Shown: positions 1-9,356 of the stretch, piece by piece
Layout: every line of letters begins with the position of its first letter
How positions within the stretch are numbered: position 1 is the stretch's first letter
Assembly (NCBI GenBank): GCA_905221605.1
Contig: CAJNDS010002615.1
Span: 297,253 to 341,746 of the forward strand
Direction: 5' to 3'
From: Symbiodinium natans
Taxonomy: Eukaryota > Sar > Dinophyceae > Suessiales > Symbiodiniaceae
DNA length: 44,494 nucleotides
Made by a program: the position numbers and the translations under genes
The notes under the pieces: generated by a model
Told to the model about the DNA's origin: nothing
The model's database searches: none
What the model saw: the letters and a program-made list of their open reading frames with translations, nothing else

Positions 1-410
1 TACCCATCTCTCCGCACATTTCTGGGGTTTTGGGGCTCGCTGGGTCCGGGTTTTTGGGCTTAGGGTGTAGGATTTATGGTTTAGGGCTTCGGGCTTAGGG
101 TTTAGGGTTTATGGTTTAGGGTTTATGTCCTGGGCCAAAGAGCCAGCACCTCGGCGCCGCACCAATTGCATGTCTTGGTCTTGGGAGGCAGACCCACCAG
201 GAACCGGGGGGGGGGGGGCACCCTAAACCCTCAACCCTCAACCTTCAACCATAAACCCTAACCCCTAACCCCTAACCCCTAACCCTCAACTCAAACCCTC
301 AACCCTCAAACCCTCAACCTCAACCCTAACCCTAAACCCTAAACCCTACCCCTAAACCCTCACCCTCACCCTAGACCCCTCCCCCTAACCCTAACCCTAA
401 ACCCTATACC
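1..410. repeat. degenerate telomere-like repeats, TTTAGGG then CCCTAAA
   Basis: Positions 50-125 carry imperfect TTTAGGG-type heptamers and 222-410 carry CCCTAA, CCCCTAA and CCCTCAA variants on the opposite strand sense. About 95 bp of unique sequence lies between them and ends in a G run at 207-219. No convincing gene is visible. Confidence 0.8.
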
Positions 411-895
411 TGAAAACGCCGTAACCCCCCCGCCTACCTTTTTGGGGTTTTTTTAGGCCTGAAAACGACCCCCCCCCCCCCCACCCGCCGACCTCCCAAA
501 TACGTACCTTTTTTGGGCTGTTTTTAGGCCTGAAAACGCTGTAAAGGGCACGTTCTTTTTTGGGCTTGAAAACGCCGTAAAGGGCATCGGAGGTCGGGCC
601 GTTCCCGGACCGGACCCTCCCCCGCCCGCCGACCTCCCAAATACGTACCTTTATTGGGTCTTTTTGGGCCTGAAAACGCCGTAAAGGGCACGTATTTCGG
701 AGGTCGGGCCGTTCCCGGACCGGACCCCCCCGCCGCCTGCGACCTCCCAAATACGTACCTTTTTTGGGTCATTTGGGACCTGAAAATGCCGTAAAAGGTA
801 CGTATTTCCGAGGTCGGGCCATTCCCGGACCGAACCCCCCCCCCACCCGCCGACCTCCCAAATACGTACCTTTTTTGGGCTCTTTTAGGTGAGCC
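411..895. repeat. tandem repeat of about 111 bp
   Basis: The phrase GACCTCCCAAATACGTACC recurs at about 490, 631, 741 and 852, giving spacings of 141, 110 and 111 bp. Each unit also carries GAAAACGCCGTAAAGGGC, a GGTCGGGCC..TTCCCGGACC stretch and a C run. The ORFs on the minus strand across it are repeat translations with proline/arginine-rich bias and are not called as genes. Confidence 0.75.
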
Positions 896-900
896 CGCTA

Positions 901-1172
901 ATAAAGCCCCTACACCCTAAACCCTGAACCCCAAACCCTAAACCCTAAACCCTAAACCCTAAACCCTAAACCCTAAACCCTAAACCCTAAACCCTAAACC
1001 CTAAACCCTAAACCCTAAACCCTAAACGCTAAACGCTAAACGCTAAACGCTAAGCGCTAAGCGCTAAACGCTAAACGCTAAACCCTGAACTGAACCCTAA
1101 ACCCTAAACCTTAAACCCTAAACCCTGAACCCGGAACCCTGAACCCTAAACCCTAAACCCTAAACCCTAAAC
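901..1172. repeat. (CCCTAAA)n array with a CGCTAAA variant block
   Basis: Near-perfect CCCTAAA heptamers. Positions 1024-1082 switch to CGCTAAA/CGCTAAG, a variant that appears to have spread locally by homogenisation. Confidence 0.9.
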
Positions 1173-1550
1173 AAAATAAGACATGGGAGGTGCGACCTGT
1201 GAAATGGATAGAGGCGTGCCGTTACGGCTTTACGTCCTTTTCCAGGTTCAAGTGACCCCAAAAAGGGTCGGGGGTGGGGCGGCTCGAGAAAATGGGACGC
1301 AAAACAAAGAAAGGAACTTTCCCCTTCTTCATGAGGCCACTCTCGAAATGCATACCCTTCAGGGCCTAGGAATGTTTGGTCCTGGGCTCAAATCCCTTCA
1401 GCCCAACCCTGATTGGGGAATAGGAACCTTTTACGGTTCGGTTTCTATTTCGGTTCGGTTCGACGGTTCCGGTTTCACTATTCGGTTCGCAGGTTCCGGT
1501 TCTGACGGTTCCGGTTCCACACGGTTCGCGGTTCGGTTCCTGCGCTTCCT
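1173..1550. other. unique DNA with a GGTTCGG-rich end
   Basis: Positions 1183-1432 are unique, and 1433-1545 are built from short GGTTCGGTTC / GGTTCCGGTT phrases. A 128-codon frame is open on the + strand, but its second half is a translation of the simple repeat and it ends inside a CCCTAAA run. I do not call it a gene. Confidence 0.4.
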
Positions 1551-1568
1551 GCTAAACCCTAAACCCTG

Positions 1569-1615
1569 ATTGAGCCTGCCAAGCTTCACCGGCCTGTCGA
1601 ACCGGAAGCCCTAGG
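1569..1615 (+). CDS. exon-like island, unknown protein
   Basis: A short island between CCCTAAACCCTG on the left and TTTAGGG-type repeats from 1630 on the right. One frame reads IEPAKLHRPVEPEALG with no stop. It is too short to assign, and splice borders are weak (GAG before CCTGCC; no clear GT). It is listed because it fits the pattern of GC-rich open islands bracketed by inverted telomere-like repeats. Confidence 0.2.
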
Positions 1616-1947
1616 TTGTTGTTAAGGGCTCGGATTTAGGGTTTAGGTTTCAGGGTTTAGGGCTTAGGGCTTAGGGCTTAGGGCTTAGGGCTTAGGGTTT
1701 AGTAGACCCGAGACCCTAGCCCCTAATGTCGGAAATATCAGATACAAGCTGAGGTGGATGCAGAGCCTGGCCCATGTGTATACCCCTGCAAGCCCTTTAG
1801 CCCCTCCCCCCCCCCCCCCCCCCCCCGAAAACAAGGAAAACCTGTAAGGGTTTAGGGTTTAGGGCTTAAGCTTTTTTCAACCTTGAGAAAAAAGCCCTCA
1901 CACCCCACAACAAAGAACCTCGCGAGCTCTTGTGAAGCCTCCCTCAG
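1616..1947. repeat. TTTAGGG-type repeats, C22 run and unique DNA
   Basis: TTTAGGG/CTTAGGG heptamers fill 1630-1700. Positions 1711-1800 are unique, 1806-1827 are a pure C run, and TTTAGGG copies recur at 1848-1866. Nothing coding is seen. Confidence 0.7.
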
Positions 1948-2050
1948 ACACCCGCTTTAGACAACTCAAAAATTGCCTCGCCGAGGCGGTGGCCTTCACT
2001 GAGCTGTCGGCCAGTCGGCCAGCGGAGGCAAACAACATTGTCCCGTCAAA
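1948..2050 (+). CDS. exon-like island, unknown protein
   Basis: An open frame of about 34 codons on the + strand (contains FRQLKNCLAEAVAF and ASRPAEANNIVPSK) with balanced composition. It follows a CCCTCAG acceptor-like site ending at 1947, and a GT lies at 2051. Unlike most islands it has TTTAGGG on its left and CCCTGAA/CCCTCAA on its right. No family recognised; it could be an exon, a retroposed fragment or chance. Confidence 0.3.
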
Positions 2051-2118
2051 GTCCCGGAGCCTGCTTCTGCTGGGCACCCTTCGACCCTCCAACCCTGAAA
2101 CCTCAACCCTCAACCCTA

Positions 2119-2262
2119 CTTATTTGGAGGTTCATGATACTTATTAACCAACTATAACTGTACTTATAACTGTACTGGTAGCCCTATTAGGGCACTTGCC
2201 GGGCTTACAAGCGGCTCATAAGTACAGTTAGAATTGGTTGGCAAGTGCCATGAGCCTCCTAG
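2119..2262. mobile_element. MITE-like inverted-repeat element, TACTTGGAGG family
   Basis: The left end reads TATTTGGAGGTTCATGATAC and the right end is its imperfect reverse complement (GCCATGAGCCTCCTAGT). Inside, TAACTGTACTTATAA and its complement pair again. The same terminal and inner motifs recur at 9957, 10268, 33794 and about 35535, so this is a dispersed non-autonomous family with no coding capacity. Confidence 0.6.
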
Positions 2263-2357
2263 TGGCCCTAAAACCCTAAGCCCTAAAACCCTAAGCCCTA
2301 AAACCCTAAGTCCTAAACCCTAAACCCTAAACCCTCTAAGCCCTAAACCCTGACTCC
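2263..2357. repeat. CCCTAAA/CCCTAAAA repeats
   Basis: CCCTAAAA and CCCTAAG units from about 2270, then CCCTAAA to about 2350, directly left of an exon-like island. Confidence 0.75.
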
Positions 2358-2408
2358 GGATGGACAGGTCGCGGCCCCAGCGGCCGCCCTGGCTCGGAGC
2401 GCTGAGGA
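2358..2408 (+). CDS. exon-like island, unknown protein
   Basis: GC-rich open stretch (frame reads DGQVAAPAAALARSAE) bracketed by CCCTAAA on the left and TTTAGGG at 2460-2485 on the right, with a C run at 2410. Too short for family assignment. Confidence 0.2.
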
Positions 2409-2567
2409 CCCCCCCCCCCCCCCGTGGTCCCACCCTTTGAGCTCCTTGGGGGTGGGGTTTACGGGGTTTAGGGTTTAGGGTCCCTAAACCCCACAGAGGC
2501 TCCCTAAGCTGCATGTGTCTAAGGTTGGAGCCAGTTTTCGATGAATGCTTTCATGTTTATCTCCATT

Positions 2568-2568
<1 letters not shown>

Positions 2569-2629
<61 letters not shown>
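2569..2629. repeat. poly-C tract, 61 bp
   Basis: An uninterrupted C homopolymer, followed by C-rich sequence to about 2675. The long ORFs across it are translations of poly-proline and are not genes. The length is uncertain because homopolymers are prone to sequencing error. Confidence 0.85.
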
Positions 2630-2631
<2 letters not shown>

Positions 2632-2696
2632 TCCCCCCACTCCCTCCCTCCCCCCCAATCCCCCTACCCCCTGCAGCCCTCCTCACCAGCTCCAGG

Positions 2697-2865
2697 GTGC
2701 TGATGCCTGGAGCCCTGTTTCATCTCCCAGTGGTGATGCCTGGAGCACGCCTTGCCAGCCCTGTTTCCTCTCCGTTGCTGGTGCAGCTGCGTGTGCTGAT
2801 GCCTGGAGAACTCCTCGCCAGCTATGTTTCCTCTCCGTTGCTGGTGCAGCTGCGTGTGCTCATGA
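2697..2865. repeat. 63-bp tandem repeat
   Basis: TCCGTTGCTGGTGCAGCTGC occurs at 2771 and 2834 (spacing 63 bp), and GATGCCTGGAG recurs at about 2702, 2736 and 2799. As 63 is a multiple of 3, open frames cross it; these are not taken as genes. Confidence 0.65.
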
Positions 2866-3881
2866 TTTCCTGCCGCCCCAATCGTACGTTTTGCCTCAAA
2901 AAACCTCAATCTGGACACGCAGCTTTGTGTCCATCTGGTTCAACAAAACATGCTTGCATCCGACCCTGCCCTCTTGCTGCCCCAGCTCCTCCAGCCTGGA
3001 CCTGCTAGCTTCCGTTCCCCTGGCCCCGCCCCTCAAGTATGGGCCCTGACCATATAATTTCTGTGTATGTAAGGGTTTCGGGTTTAGGGTTTAGGGTTTA
3101 GGATTTAGGGCTAAGTTAAAGGGCCCATACTTGGAACCCGAGAATGTGCCTGCCGATCATGAAGGTTTCCACGGTGGTCCCCGTAGCCTCCGCCACCTCG
3201 ACGAGCCTCTTGGAGGCAACACAAGACGAAGTCGGTTTAGGGTTTAGGGTTTCGGGTTTAGGTTGAGGGTTTCGGGTTTAAGGTTCAGGGTTCAGGGTTT
3301 AGGGTTCCGCCCGCCTCCTGACTACCTCCGGATTCCCAAGCTCGATTCAAATATTCCTTTTTCCGGGTCTTTTCAAACCAAACTGTTTAGAAAGACCCTT
3401 TTGCACACATTTTTGTTTTCCGTTCGCCCTCCAGGAGTTCGCTTAGACTAGGTGAATTCGCTTAGACTACGCGAAACACGTTGAGCTGCACTCTGACAGG
3501 ACCCATTCCTATCTTCAAAAGTGTTTGTTCTCAATGGTAGGCTTTCGATTTTGACAGCAGAGTTTTAGGGTTTGGGGTTTAAGGGCTTCAGGATTCGGAT
3601 TTAGGCGCTTTGGGTTAAGGGGTTTTGCACCGAGCGCGCGCGTGTGCGAGGACGAAGTGCGAAGCATTGTGCTGACAGTTGCGAAATGCCCCAACCCCCA
3701 ACTGAACCCCAACCCGAAACCCAAACCCTAAGCCCTAAATCCTAAACCCCAAACCCTAAACCCCAAACCCTAAACCCTCAACCCCAACCCCGAATGAAGC
3801 CCCAAACCCGAAACCCTAAGCATCCCGCTCAACCTTATTGAATGTTCACTCAGGGTACCCCATTCCCCCATTCCCTCCTAG
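2866..3881. other. non-coding mosaic with scattered telomere-like repeats
   Basis: TTTAGGG runs lie at 3075-3110 and 3237-3305, CCCTAAA runs at 3700-3820. An open GC-rich stretch at 3120-3235 could be another exon-like island. Positions 3306-3560 are unique AT-richer DNA with a short direct repeat (TTCGCTTAGACTA at about 3438 and 3458). No supported gene. Confidence 0.5.
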
Positions 3882-3912
3882 GTCGTGTGTACAAGCCTTT
3901 GCACCAACAACG
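3882..3912 (+). CDS. possible micro-exon of 31 nt
   Basis: A strong polypyrimidine tract (CATTCCCCCATTCCCTCCTAG) ends at 3881, and a GTTTAGGG run starts at 3913. The 31 nt between have CCCTAAA upstream and TTTAGGG downstream. One frame reads VVCTSLCTNN. The splice signals are better than the coding evidence. Confidence 0.25.
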
Positions 3913-4744
3913 GTTTAGGGTTTAGGGTTTAGGGTTTAGGGTTTTGTCGATACATTGTGTACCGGCCACGACGCATTTGGGCACCTTGTGCTGTCGGGTC
4001 TTTCTAGCAAGTTCATTTTGGCACGACTGATGTGGAAGGAGGAGACATTGGAACATCCCTCTCGCTTCACCATTGCGGGCACCATGTGAGTATCATGGGC
4101 AGTACACTAAGCGGAGGCACTAGCAGCCGAAACAGCTGCCCAAGACATGATTTTGCTATGCACGAAGTCCAAGTGTCGGAATCACCCCCCCCCCCTCCCG
4201 CCCTTCCCACTCCAAACTCCCCTTCCGCCCCCAAACACCCAAGCATGCGAAATCCTCGGAAAGTTTTCACCAAAAAGCCCATGCGAAACATCGCCCCTAC
4301 CGAGTGAAATCCTCTGAAATCGCCGAAAAACACCAGGCAAACTATGTACACGCCTCCCCCTACTAACCAACAATAAGCAACAGCCCAGGGTTCTGCCCTT
4401 CTGGCCACGCGATGTCCATTTTCACAGCTGCCCAGGCTGCGATGCTCGCTTAGGGTCTAGGGCTTTTGTACGGTTTCGGGCTTACAGGGTTCAGAGTGTA
4501 GGGTTTAGGGTTAGGGCTGGGGTTTAGGGAAGGGTTTTAGGGTTTATAGGGTTCAGGGTTTAGGGTTTCGGGTTCGGGTTTAGGGGCCCTAAGCCCTAAC
4601 CCCCAAACATAGGGTCCTGTAGTATACTAGGTACACTTGCTGTATTTATAACTGTACTTATAACCCTATTAGGGCACTTAAGGGGCTTATAACTGGCAAT
4701 GGGTTGACGTTGGCGTGCACTTTGGGCGGAATGCCGCGTCCAAC
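3913..4744. other. TTTAGGG run, unique DNA, truncated MITE copy
   Basis: TTTAGGG at 3913-3942. Positions 3943-4440 are unique, with open frames that look incidental. TTTAGGG-type repeats occupy 4440-4590. Positions 4620-4700 match the inside of the TACTTGGAGG MITE family (ACTGTACTTATAACCC, GGGGCTTATAA) without clear ends. No gene supported. Confidence 0.45.
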
Positions 4745-5020
4745 GCGGTTTTTTAGGAACCTAAACCCCAAACCCCAAACCCTAAACCCCTAGACCCCTA
4801 GACCCCTCAACCCCTCAACCCCTAAACCCCTAAACCCCTAAACCCCTAAACCCCTAAACCCCTAAACCCCTAAACCCCTAAACCCCTAAACCCCTAAACC
4901 CTAAACCCTAAACCCCTAAACCCTAAACCCTAAACCCTAAACCCTAAACCCTAAACCCTAAACCCTAAACCCTAAACCCTAAACCAACCCTGAACCCTAA
5001 ACCCCTAAACCCCTAGACCC
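4745..5020. repeat. CCCCTAAA octamer and CCCTAAA heptamer array
   Basis: An octamer CCCCTAAA block (about 4785-4905) grades into CCCTAAA heptamers (about 4905-4985), then returns to octamers. It lies immediately left of the 5031-5111 exon-like island. Confidence 0.9.
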
Positions 5021-5030
5021 CAAGCCGCAG

Positions 5031-5111
5031 GATGGCGCGACGTGTCTACTCTGTGGAGCCATGCACGCCCCGGGCGCTTTGGCTCGGATGGCCTTCCGGG
5101 TTCCTGAAAGG
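5031..5111 (+). CDS. exon-like island with a CxxC pair
   Basis: Exactly 27 codons, phase 0 at both ends: acceptor-like CAAGCCGCAG ends at 5030 and donor GTTTGG starts at 5112. The frame contains ATCLLCGAMHAPGALARMA, a C-x2-C pair as in a zinc-binding loop. CCCTAAA repeats lie on the left and TTTGGGG/TTTAGGG repeats on the right, and the repeat provides the donor GT. It may belong with the Cys/His-rich islands at 5287 and 6966 (RING-like), but phases do not chain directly. Function not assigned. Confidence 0.4.
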
Positions 5112-5220
5112 GTTTGGGGTTTAGGGTTTGGGTTTAGGGTTTAGGGTTTTGGGTTTTGGGTTTTGGGTTTTGGGTTTTGGGGTTAGGGTTTGGGGTTTAG
5201 GGGCTTAGGGTTGGGGTTTA
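5112..5220. repeat. TTTAGGG/TTTTGGG array
   Basis: Mixed GTTTAGGG, GTTTGGG and GTTTTGGG units in the G-rich orientation, opposite to the array left of the neighbouring island. Confidence 0.85.
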
Positions 5221-5286
5221 CCACGTCAAAGTTCTAAGCCCCGAAGCCTGATATCGACAAGCGCCGCCAACCCAAAGCCCTCCCAG

Positions 5287-5344
5287 GCAGCGTCCTCACG
5301 AGATGCCGCGGGCCGAGAACCCATGCCGAAGTTGCTTTGATAGG
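5287..5344 (+). CDS. exon-like island with a second CxxC pair
   Basis: Acceptor-like GCCCTCCCAG ends at 5286, and the donor GTTTAGGG starts at 5345 within the telomere-like run. The frame needing two preceding bases reads QRPHEMPRAENPCRSCFDR, with a C-x2-C. A competing frame hits a stop near the end. It sits 175 bp after the previous CxxC island on the same strand. Confidence 0.3.
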
Positions 5345-6300
5345 GTTTAGGGTTTAGGGTTCAGCATCTCTGATCCAAGCATTCACCAAGGGTGTTTGGC
5401 ATCACCCCACCCACCTAGAATCCCTTTCATTTGGCAACCTTATCTACCATTTCAATTCTTACTGCCTTAAGTCCCCTGAACCCTACATCCTAAATCCTGA
5501 AAGCTCCAGGGAGGCCCCTGAATCCTTCCTAAACGAGGCCCTTAAACCCTAATGCCTCAGTCTTAAAAGCTGCAGAGAGGCCCCCCGCACTCCAAATCCT
5601 ATAAAAGCCCAGAGAGGGCCCTGAACCCTAAATCCTAAGTCCTAGAGGTATTACCCCAAAGCACCACCGCAGCCCCAAATAGCTTTAAAAGACACCAAAA
5701 AGCTTCAAAAAAAACCCAAAAGGGGGGGAGCCTGGTATTTGCCTGCTCCCACAATGAAAAATGCTGATTGTTTAGTACTGAAATCGACGGTTTCGGGCCC
5801 GTCCATTTTACCTGAAAGAACCACCACAGCCCCAAATTTAAAAAACACCAAAATGCTTCAAAAAGCTCCCCAAAAGGGGGGAGCCTGGTATTTGCCTGCT
5901 CCCGCAATGAAAAATGCTGTTTTCGGGATCCCTCCATTTTACCCCGAATAGCTTAAAACAAAAAGCTTTAAAAAGCCGGGAACCCGTCCCGGGGGGGCCC
6001 CGGGACAGCTCATATTAGATTAGGATTTAGGATTTAGGATTTAGAGTTTAGGGTTTAGGGTTTAGGGTTGAGGATTTAGGATTTAGGATTCAGGATTTAG
6101 GACGGAACCACGAAAGTGCAAAAAAGGTCAACGACCCCATTAAGGTTTAAATATATGTAGGTAGAGAGGGTTTAGGGTTTAGGGTTTAGGGGTTAGCGGC
6201 CAGGACCTCAACTTTAGTTACCATAAAAAGGGAGACCATGTCTTTGGGACTGTGAGGGCTTGGTGGGGTGTTTGTGTGCTCGAGTCTTAGAGCCTCAGTT
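5345..6300. other. intergenic or intronic DNA with a 153-bp duplication
   Basis: AT-richer unique DNA. Two diverged copies of a roughly 150-bp unit lie at about 5655-5770 and 5816-5925 (shared CCTGGTATTTGCCTGCTCCC at 5731 and 5884). TTAGGATT/TTTAGGG runs occupy 6020-6100. The 6140-6180 stretch (GGTTTAAATATA..) is repeated at about 15600 at the end of another repeat block. No gene seen. Confidence 0.5.
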
Positions 6301-6406
6301 GGATTAGGGGGACCCTTAAAACGGGAACCCTTCTGAACCCTCTTCTGACGCTCCTAAGCAGGAACCTTATTGAGAGGGTCTTTATCCCCAAGGGTCCCCC
6401 TAATCC
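6301..6406. mobile_element. MITE-like element, GGATTAGGGGGACCCTT ends
   Basis: Perfect 17-bp terminal inverted repeats: GGATTAGGGGGACCCTT at 6301-6317 and its complement at 6390-6406. The 72-bp interior matches a second copy at 17782-17906 (AACCCTCTTCTG, GAGAGGGTCT). No coding capacity. Confidence 0.7.
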
Positions 6407-6965
6407 TATCTCCTATTCGAGTTTCGGTTCAGGGTAAGGCCCCACACATCGACCTAAGTCCTGAAGCCCAAAAGCACTAAGCCCGAAGCTCTAATTTTAA
6501 GCCCTAAGCCCTAAACCCTAAACCCTAAGCCCTAAACCCCGAAACTCTCAACTCCCAACCCTACAACCTAAACCCTAAAGCCGAAACTCCTAAAACCCTT
6601 CATAGCCCTTTAAGACCCCAAACCCCAGCCTAAACTCGGGAATCTTTTGAAGCCCCAAAGCCCTTTCTCGCCATTGGCACCCCTTAGAAGCCCTTAACAG
6701 ATCTAAACACTAAACCCTAAACCCTAAACCCTGAACCCTGAACCCTGAACCCTGAACCCTGAGCCCTGAACCCTGAACCCTGAACCCTGAACCCTGAACC
6801 CTGAACCGAAACCCTAGACCCAAGATAAATTCTACACCCTAAACCCTAAGCCCTAACCCCAAACCCTAAATCCCAAACCCTAAACCCTAAACCCTAAACC
6901 CCAAACCCTAGACCCCAAACCCTAAACCCTAAACCCTAAACCCTAAACCCTAAACCCTTCTTCAG
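6407..6965. repeat. CCCTAAA/CCCTGAA/CCCCAAA arrays with degenerate spacers
   Basis: Scattered CCCTAAG-type copies to 6700, then a clean array from 6708. A CCCTGAA variant block occupies about 6729-6805, followed by CCCTAAA and CCCCAAA to 6958. It ends in CTTCTTCAG, an acceptor-like site directly before the next island. Confidence 0.8.
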
Positions 6966-7029
6966 GTGACCAGTGCGGTCACGAGGCCTGCATGGGCTGC
7001 ACGGCCAAGGCGACCGACCTCCAGGACGG
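6966..7029 (+). CDS. exon-like island encoding a CGHxxCxxC motif
   Basis: The acceptor CTTCTTCAG ends at 6965 and a GC-type donor (GG before GCTTGG) begins at 7030. The frame reads DQCGHEACMGCTAKATDLQD. C-G-H-x2-C-x2-C is the second half of a RING or related zinc finger; the first-half CxxC could come from islands at 5031 or 5287. Incoming phase 1, outgoing phase 2. Bracketed by CCCTAAA (left) and TTTGGGG/TTTAGGG (right). A RING exon is the best guess, not established. Confidence 0.4.
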
Positions 7030-7034
7030 GCTTG

Positions 7035-7232
7035 GGGCTTGGGGGTTTGGGGCTTGGGGTTTAGGGTTTAGGGGTTTAGGGGTTTAGGGTTGGGGTTTGG
7101 GGTTTGGGGTTTAGGGTTTGGGGTTTAGGGTTTTGGGTTTAGGGTTTAGGGTTTTGGGGTTTAGGGTTTAGGGTTTAGGGTTTTGGGTTTTGGGTTTAGG
7201 GTTTAGGGTTTGGGGTTTAGGGTTAGGGCTGG
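7035..7232. repeat. TTTAGGG/TTTGGGG array
   Basis: G-rich orientation array following the CGH island, with mixed TTTAGGG, TTTGGGG and TTTTGGG units. Confidence 0.85.
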
Positions 7233-7703
7233 CTCACTTCGAAGTGTCAGAGGGCCTTAAAGGACTTGGAACGGCTTTTGGGATGGTTTTTGTTCTCAAG
7301 GTCTCGGGTTTGGGGTTTGGTTTGTGGGGGCTTTAAGGGCCCTAGCTAGGGTTTAGGTTTGAAAGGACTTAGATCTGAGTAGGGGCAGAAGAAGCATCGC
7401 GTTCTTCCTCTCATCAGACATGCTGCTTTAGGATTGATGGCCCTGGACCCTAAACCCTAAACCGTAAACCCTAAGCCCTAAGCGCGCCCCCCCAGGATAA
7501 AGGGTTGTGGGAATCCTGCTTCCGCAGCGTCCAGTGCGTCCCCCCCCCCCCCACCCCCCCATATACTCGTAGACCGAACCCAAAACCCAAACCCAAAACC
7601 CTGTGGTTTAGGGTTTAGGGTTTTGGGGTTAGGGTAGGGTTTAGGGTAAACTCTCAACCCTCAACCGATAAACCCCACCCCTAACAACCCTGTAAACCCT
7701 GTA
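7233..7703. other. non-coding DNA with scattered telomere-like units
   Basis: Unique stretches at 7233-7440 and 7490-7560, a C run near 7541, short CCCTAAA and TTTAGGG runs at 7449-7485 and 7600-7650. No gene seen. Confidence 0.5.
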
Positions 7704-7833
7704 TCATGGGTTTCCCTACTACCCCCCCCCCCCCCCTACCGTATACTATTCTTGCTAGGCTCCCCAGAATTAAGGCTATTTAAGGGGGGAACCTAGGGGG
7801 GTAGTATAGAGGGGGTGGTAGGGAAACCCATGA
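7704..7833. mobile_element. MITE-like element with 23-bp terminal inverted repeats
   Basis: TCATGGGTTTCCCTACTACC at the left end is repeated as its complement at 7811-7833 with one mismatch in 23 bp. The interior contains a C run and a second weak palindrome (TATACTA..TAGTATA). Length 130 bp, no ORF of its own. Confidence 0.65.
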
Positions 7834-8805
7834 CAAAAAAAAACAGAAGCCGATAAGTTGTATAAGCCCGAAACCCTTCACCACAGCGGGAGGCGAGCGC
7901 GAGCACCTTGCCGCAGCGGGATGTTCCAGGTTGGGCATTAGGGTACACTCCCAAAAGTTGGAACAACCTTATCCCCATACCTTATCCCCATACCCCAAAA
8001 GGAAGACTAAAGGGAATCCGAGCTCTAATCATCCTTAAACCATGTTCCAACTAACTTGAGTTTACTGTAGGCGTTAAGTTTAGTTTAGGGTGGAAGAACC
8101 AGCTAATAATATAATGGGTTTTGGGTTTACCCTATGCCTTAATGGTGGGTTATTGTTAACTAGTCCTCTTCAAGTCATTGCATAAGGGGTTTCCTCCGAT
8201 TTTTAAGGGGTATCTGTATGGGGGCCTACTTGCTCCTTCTGATCCTGGCCCCGGTGACACCAAGAACCAGCAGCTAGTCCTGCCGCCTGCTGCGCCGTTT
8301 TAAGGGCCCTTAATATGGTCACGTCCTTTCAAGGGTTCTGACGTTCGGGCCCTTGCTATACGGTATATAAGGGCCTAATAAGGGCTATATAAGGGGTTCC
8401 CCTTTTCAGGGCCCGTACTAAGGGACCATGTAACTCCCCCAAGAGCTGTGCATGTACGATTGAGCCATGCGCTTTTGTTGCAAAATGGGCTTGCTGGAGG
8501 ATTTGTTCTTGGCATGGGTCGTGTTTTCCAGCCTCTTCGGTTTAGGGTGTAGATGGGTGTAGGGTATAGGGTGTAGGGTGCAGGGTTTACGGTTTAGGGC
8601 TTCACTTAGGAGGGGGCAGGCGGCGGGCGGCTATTCCTCGTCCCCCAGCCTCGCTTCGAGAGTGCAATACACCTGCAATAGGATAAGCTTAAAGAACCAG
8701 CCCTAAACCCTAAACCCTAAACTGCCCCTGAAGCCTTGGCAAATCGTAGTTCGCGATATCGCCATCGCCCTCTGAAACTTCACAATGGTCGCTGGATCAC
8801 GAGAA
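7834..8805. other. unique AT-richer DNA, no gene seen
   Basis: Mostly unique sequence with few telomere-like copies (about 8540-8610, 8700-8725). Several short repeats of TATATAAGGG occur around 8360-8400. ORFs here are short and unconvincing. Confidence 0.45.
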
Positions 8806-9105
8806 CAGTAGTGGGGGCATCAAGTAAGAAGAGAAAGGACAATGAGAAATAGTAACAAGGACAATGATAGCAAGGCTAGAGGTAATGAGGAGAAGCAGAA
8901 GAATGCAAACAACATAAATCGAAGAACTTACGAAGATTAGGACATCTAGAAGAGTAAGGAAAGTCAATAGCCCAAAGAATCGCAGTAATAAAAGCAAGAC
9001 TATGATTCATAGTAAGAGACACAAGAATCAGAACCACAACAGCAGCAAGTAACAAGAACAATTAAGATAAGTAAGATCGCCATAAGAATAATGCGCGTCA
9101 GCAAG
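8806..9105. other. purine-rich, AT-rich island
   Basis: About 300 bp dominated by AAG/AAC/AGA words on the + strand, unlike flanking DNA. It has no telomere-like unit. The minus-strand frames over it are Leu/Val/Ile-rich shadows of this base bias and are not called. Confidence 0.6.
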
Positions 9106-9119
9106 CAATCGTACCCCAA

Positions 9120-9265
9120 GCCCTAAGCCCTGAACCCCAAACCCTAACCCTTAAACCCCTAAACCCCTAAACCCCTAAACCCCTAAACCCCTAAACCCCT
9201 GAACCCTAAACCCTAAACCCTAAACCCTAAACCCTAAACCCTAAACCCTAAACCCTAAACCCTAA
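9120..9265. repeat. CCCCTAAA octamer then CCCTAAA heptamer array
   Basis: Octamers at about 9148-9200, then perfect CCCTAAA heptamers to 9265. It forms the left arm facing the array at 9351-9538 across an 85-bp island. Confidence 0.9.
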
Positions 9266-9356
9266 GCCCGTACGAGGCTCGAAAAGTCTAGGAACGCTGC
9301 TCGAGGCGACCGGCCAAAGCAGCCGGAATCGATCCCAGAGGTCGCTTCAGCTTGGG
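9266..9356 (+). CDS. exon-like island between matched inverted arrays
   Basis: One + frame is open throughout and reads ARTRLEKSRNAARGDRPKQP and onward to EVASAW, with natural composition. AAAAG before TCTAGG is a possible acceptor, and a donor GTTTAGGG begins at 9357 inside the right array. No family recognised. Confidence 0.35.

Noticed and set aside
2513-3049. A proline-rich protein of 178 codons
   Set aside because: Built on a 61-C run and a 63-bp tandem repeat; start and end have no support.
4005-4030. Relic dinoflagellate spliced leader (CATTTTGGC core)
   Set aside because: Only the CATTTTGGC word matches; the conserved CTCAAG end and CCGTAG start are absent.
8797-9061. Small membrane protein on the minus strand
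   Set aside because: Hydrophobic Leu/Val/Ile frames are expected from the purine-rich + strand; two overlapping frames both look this way.
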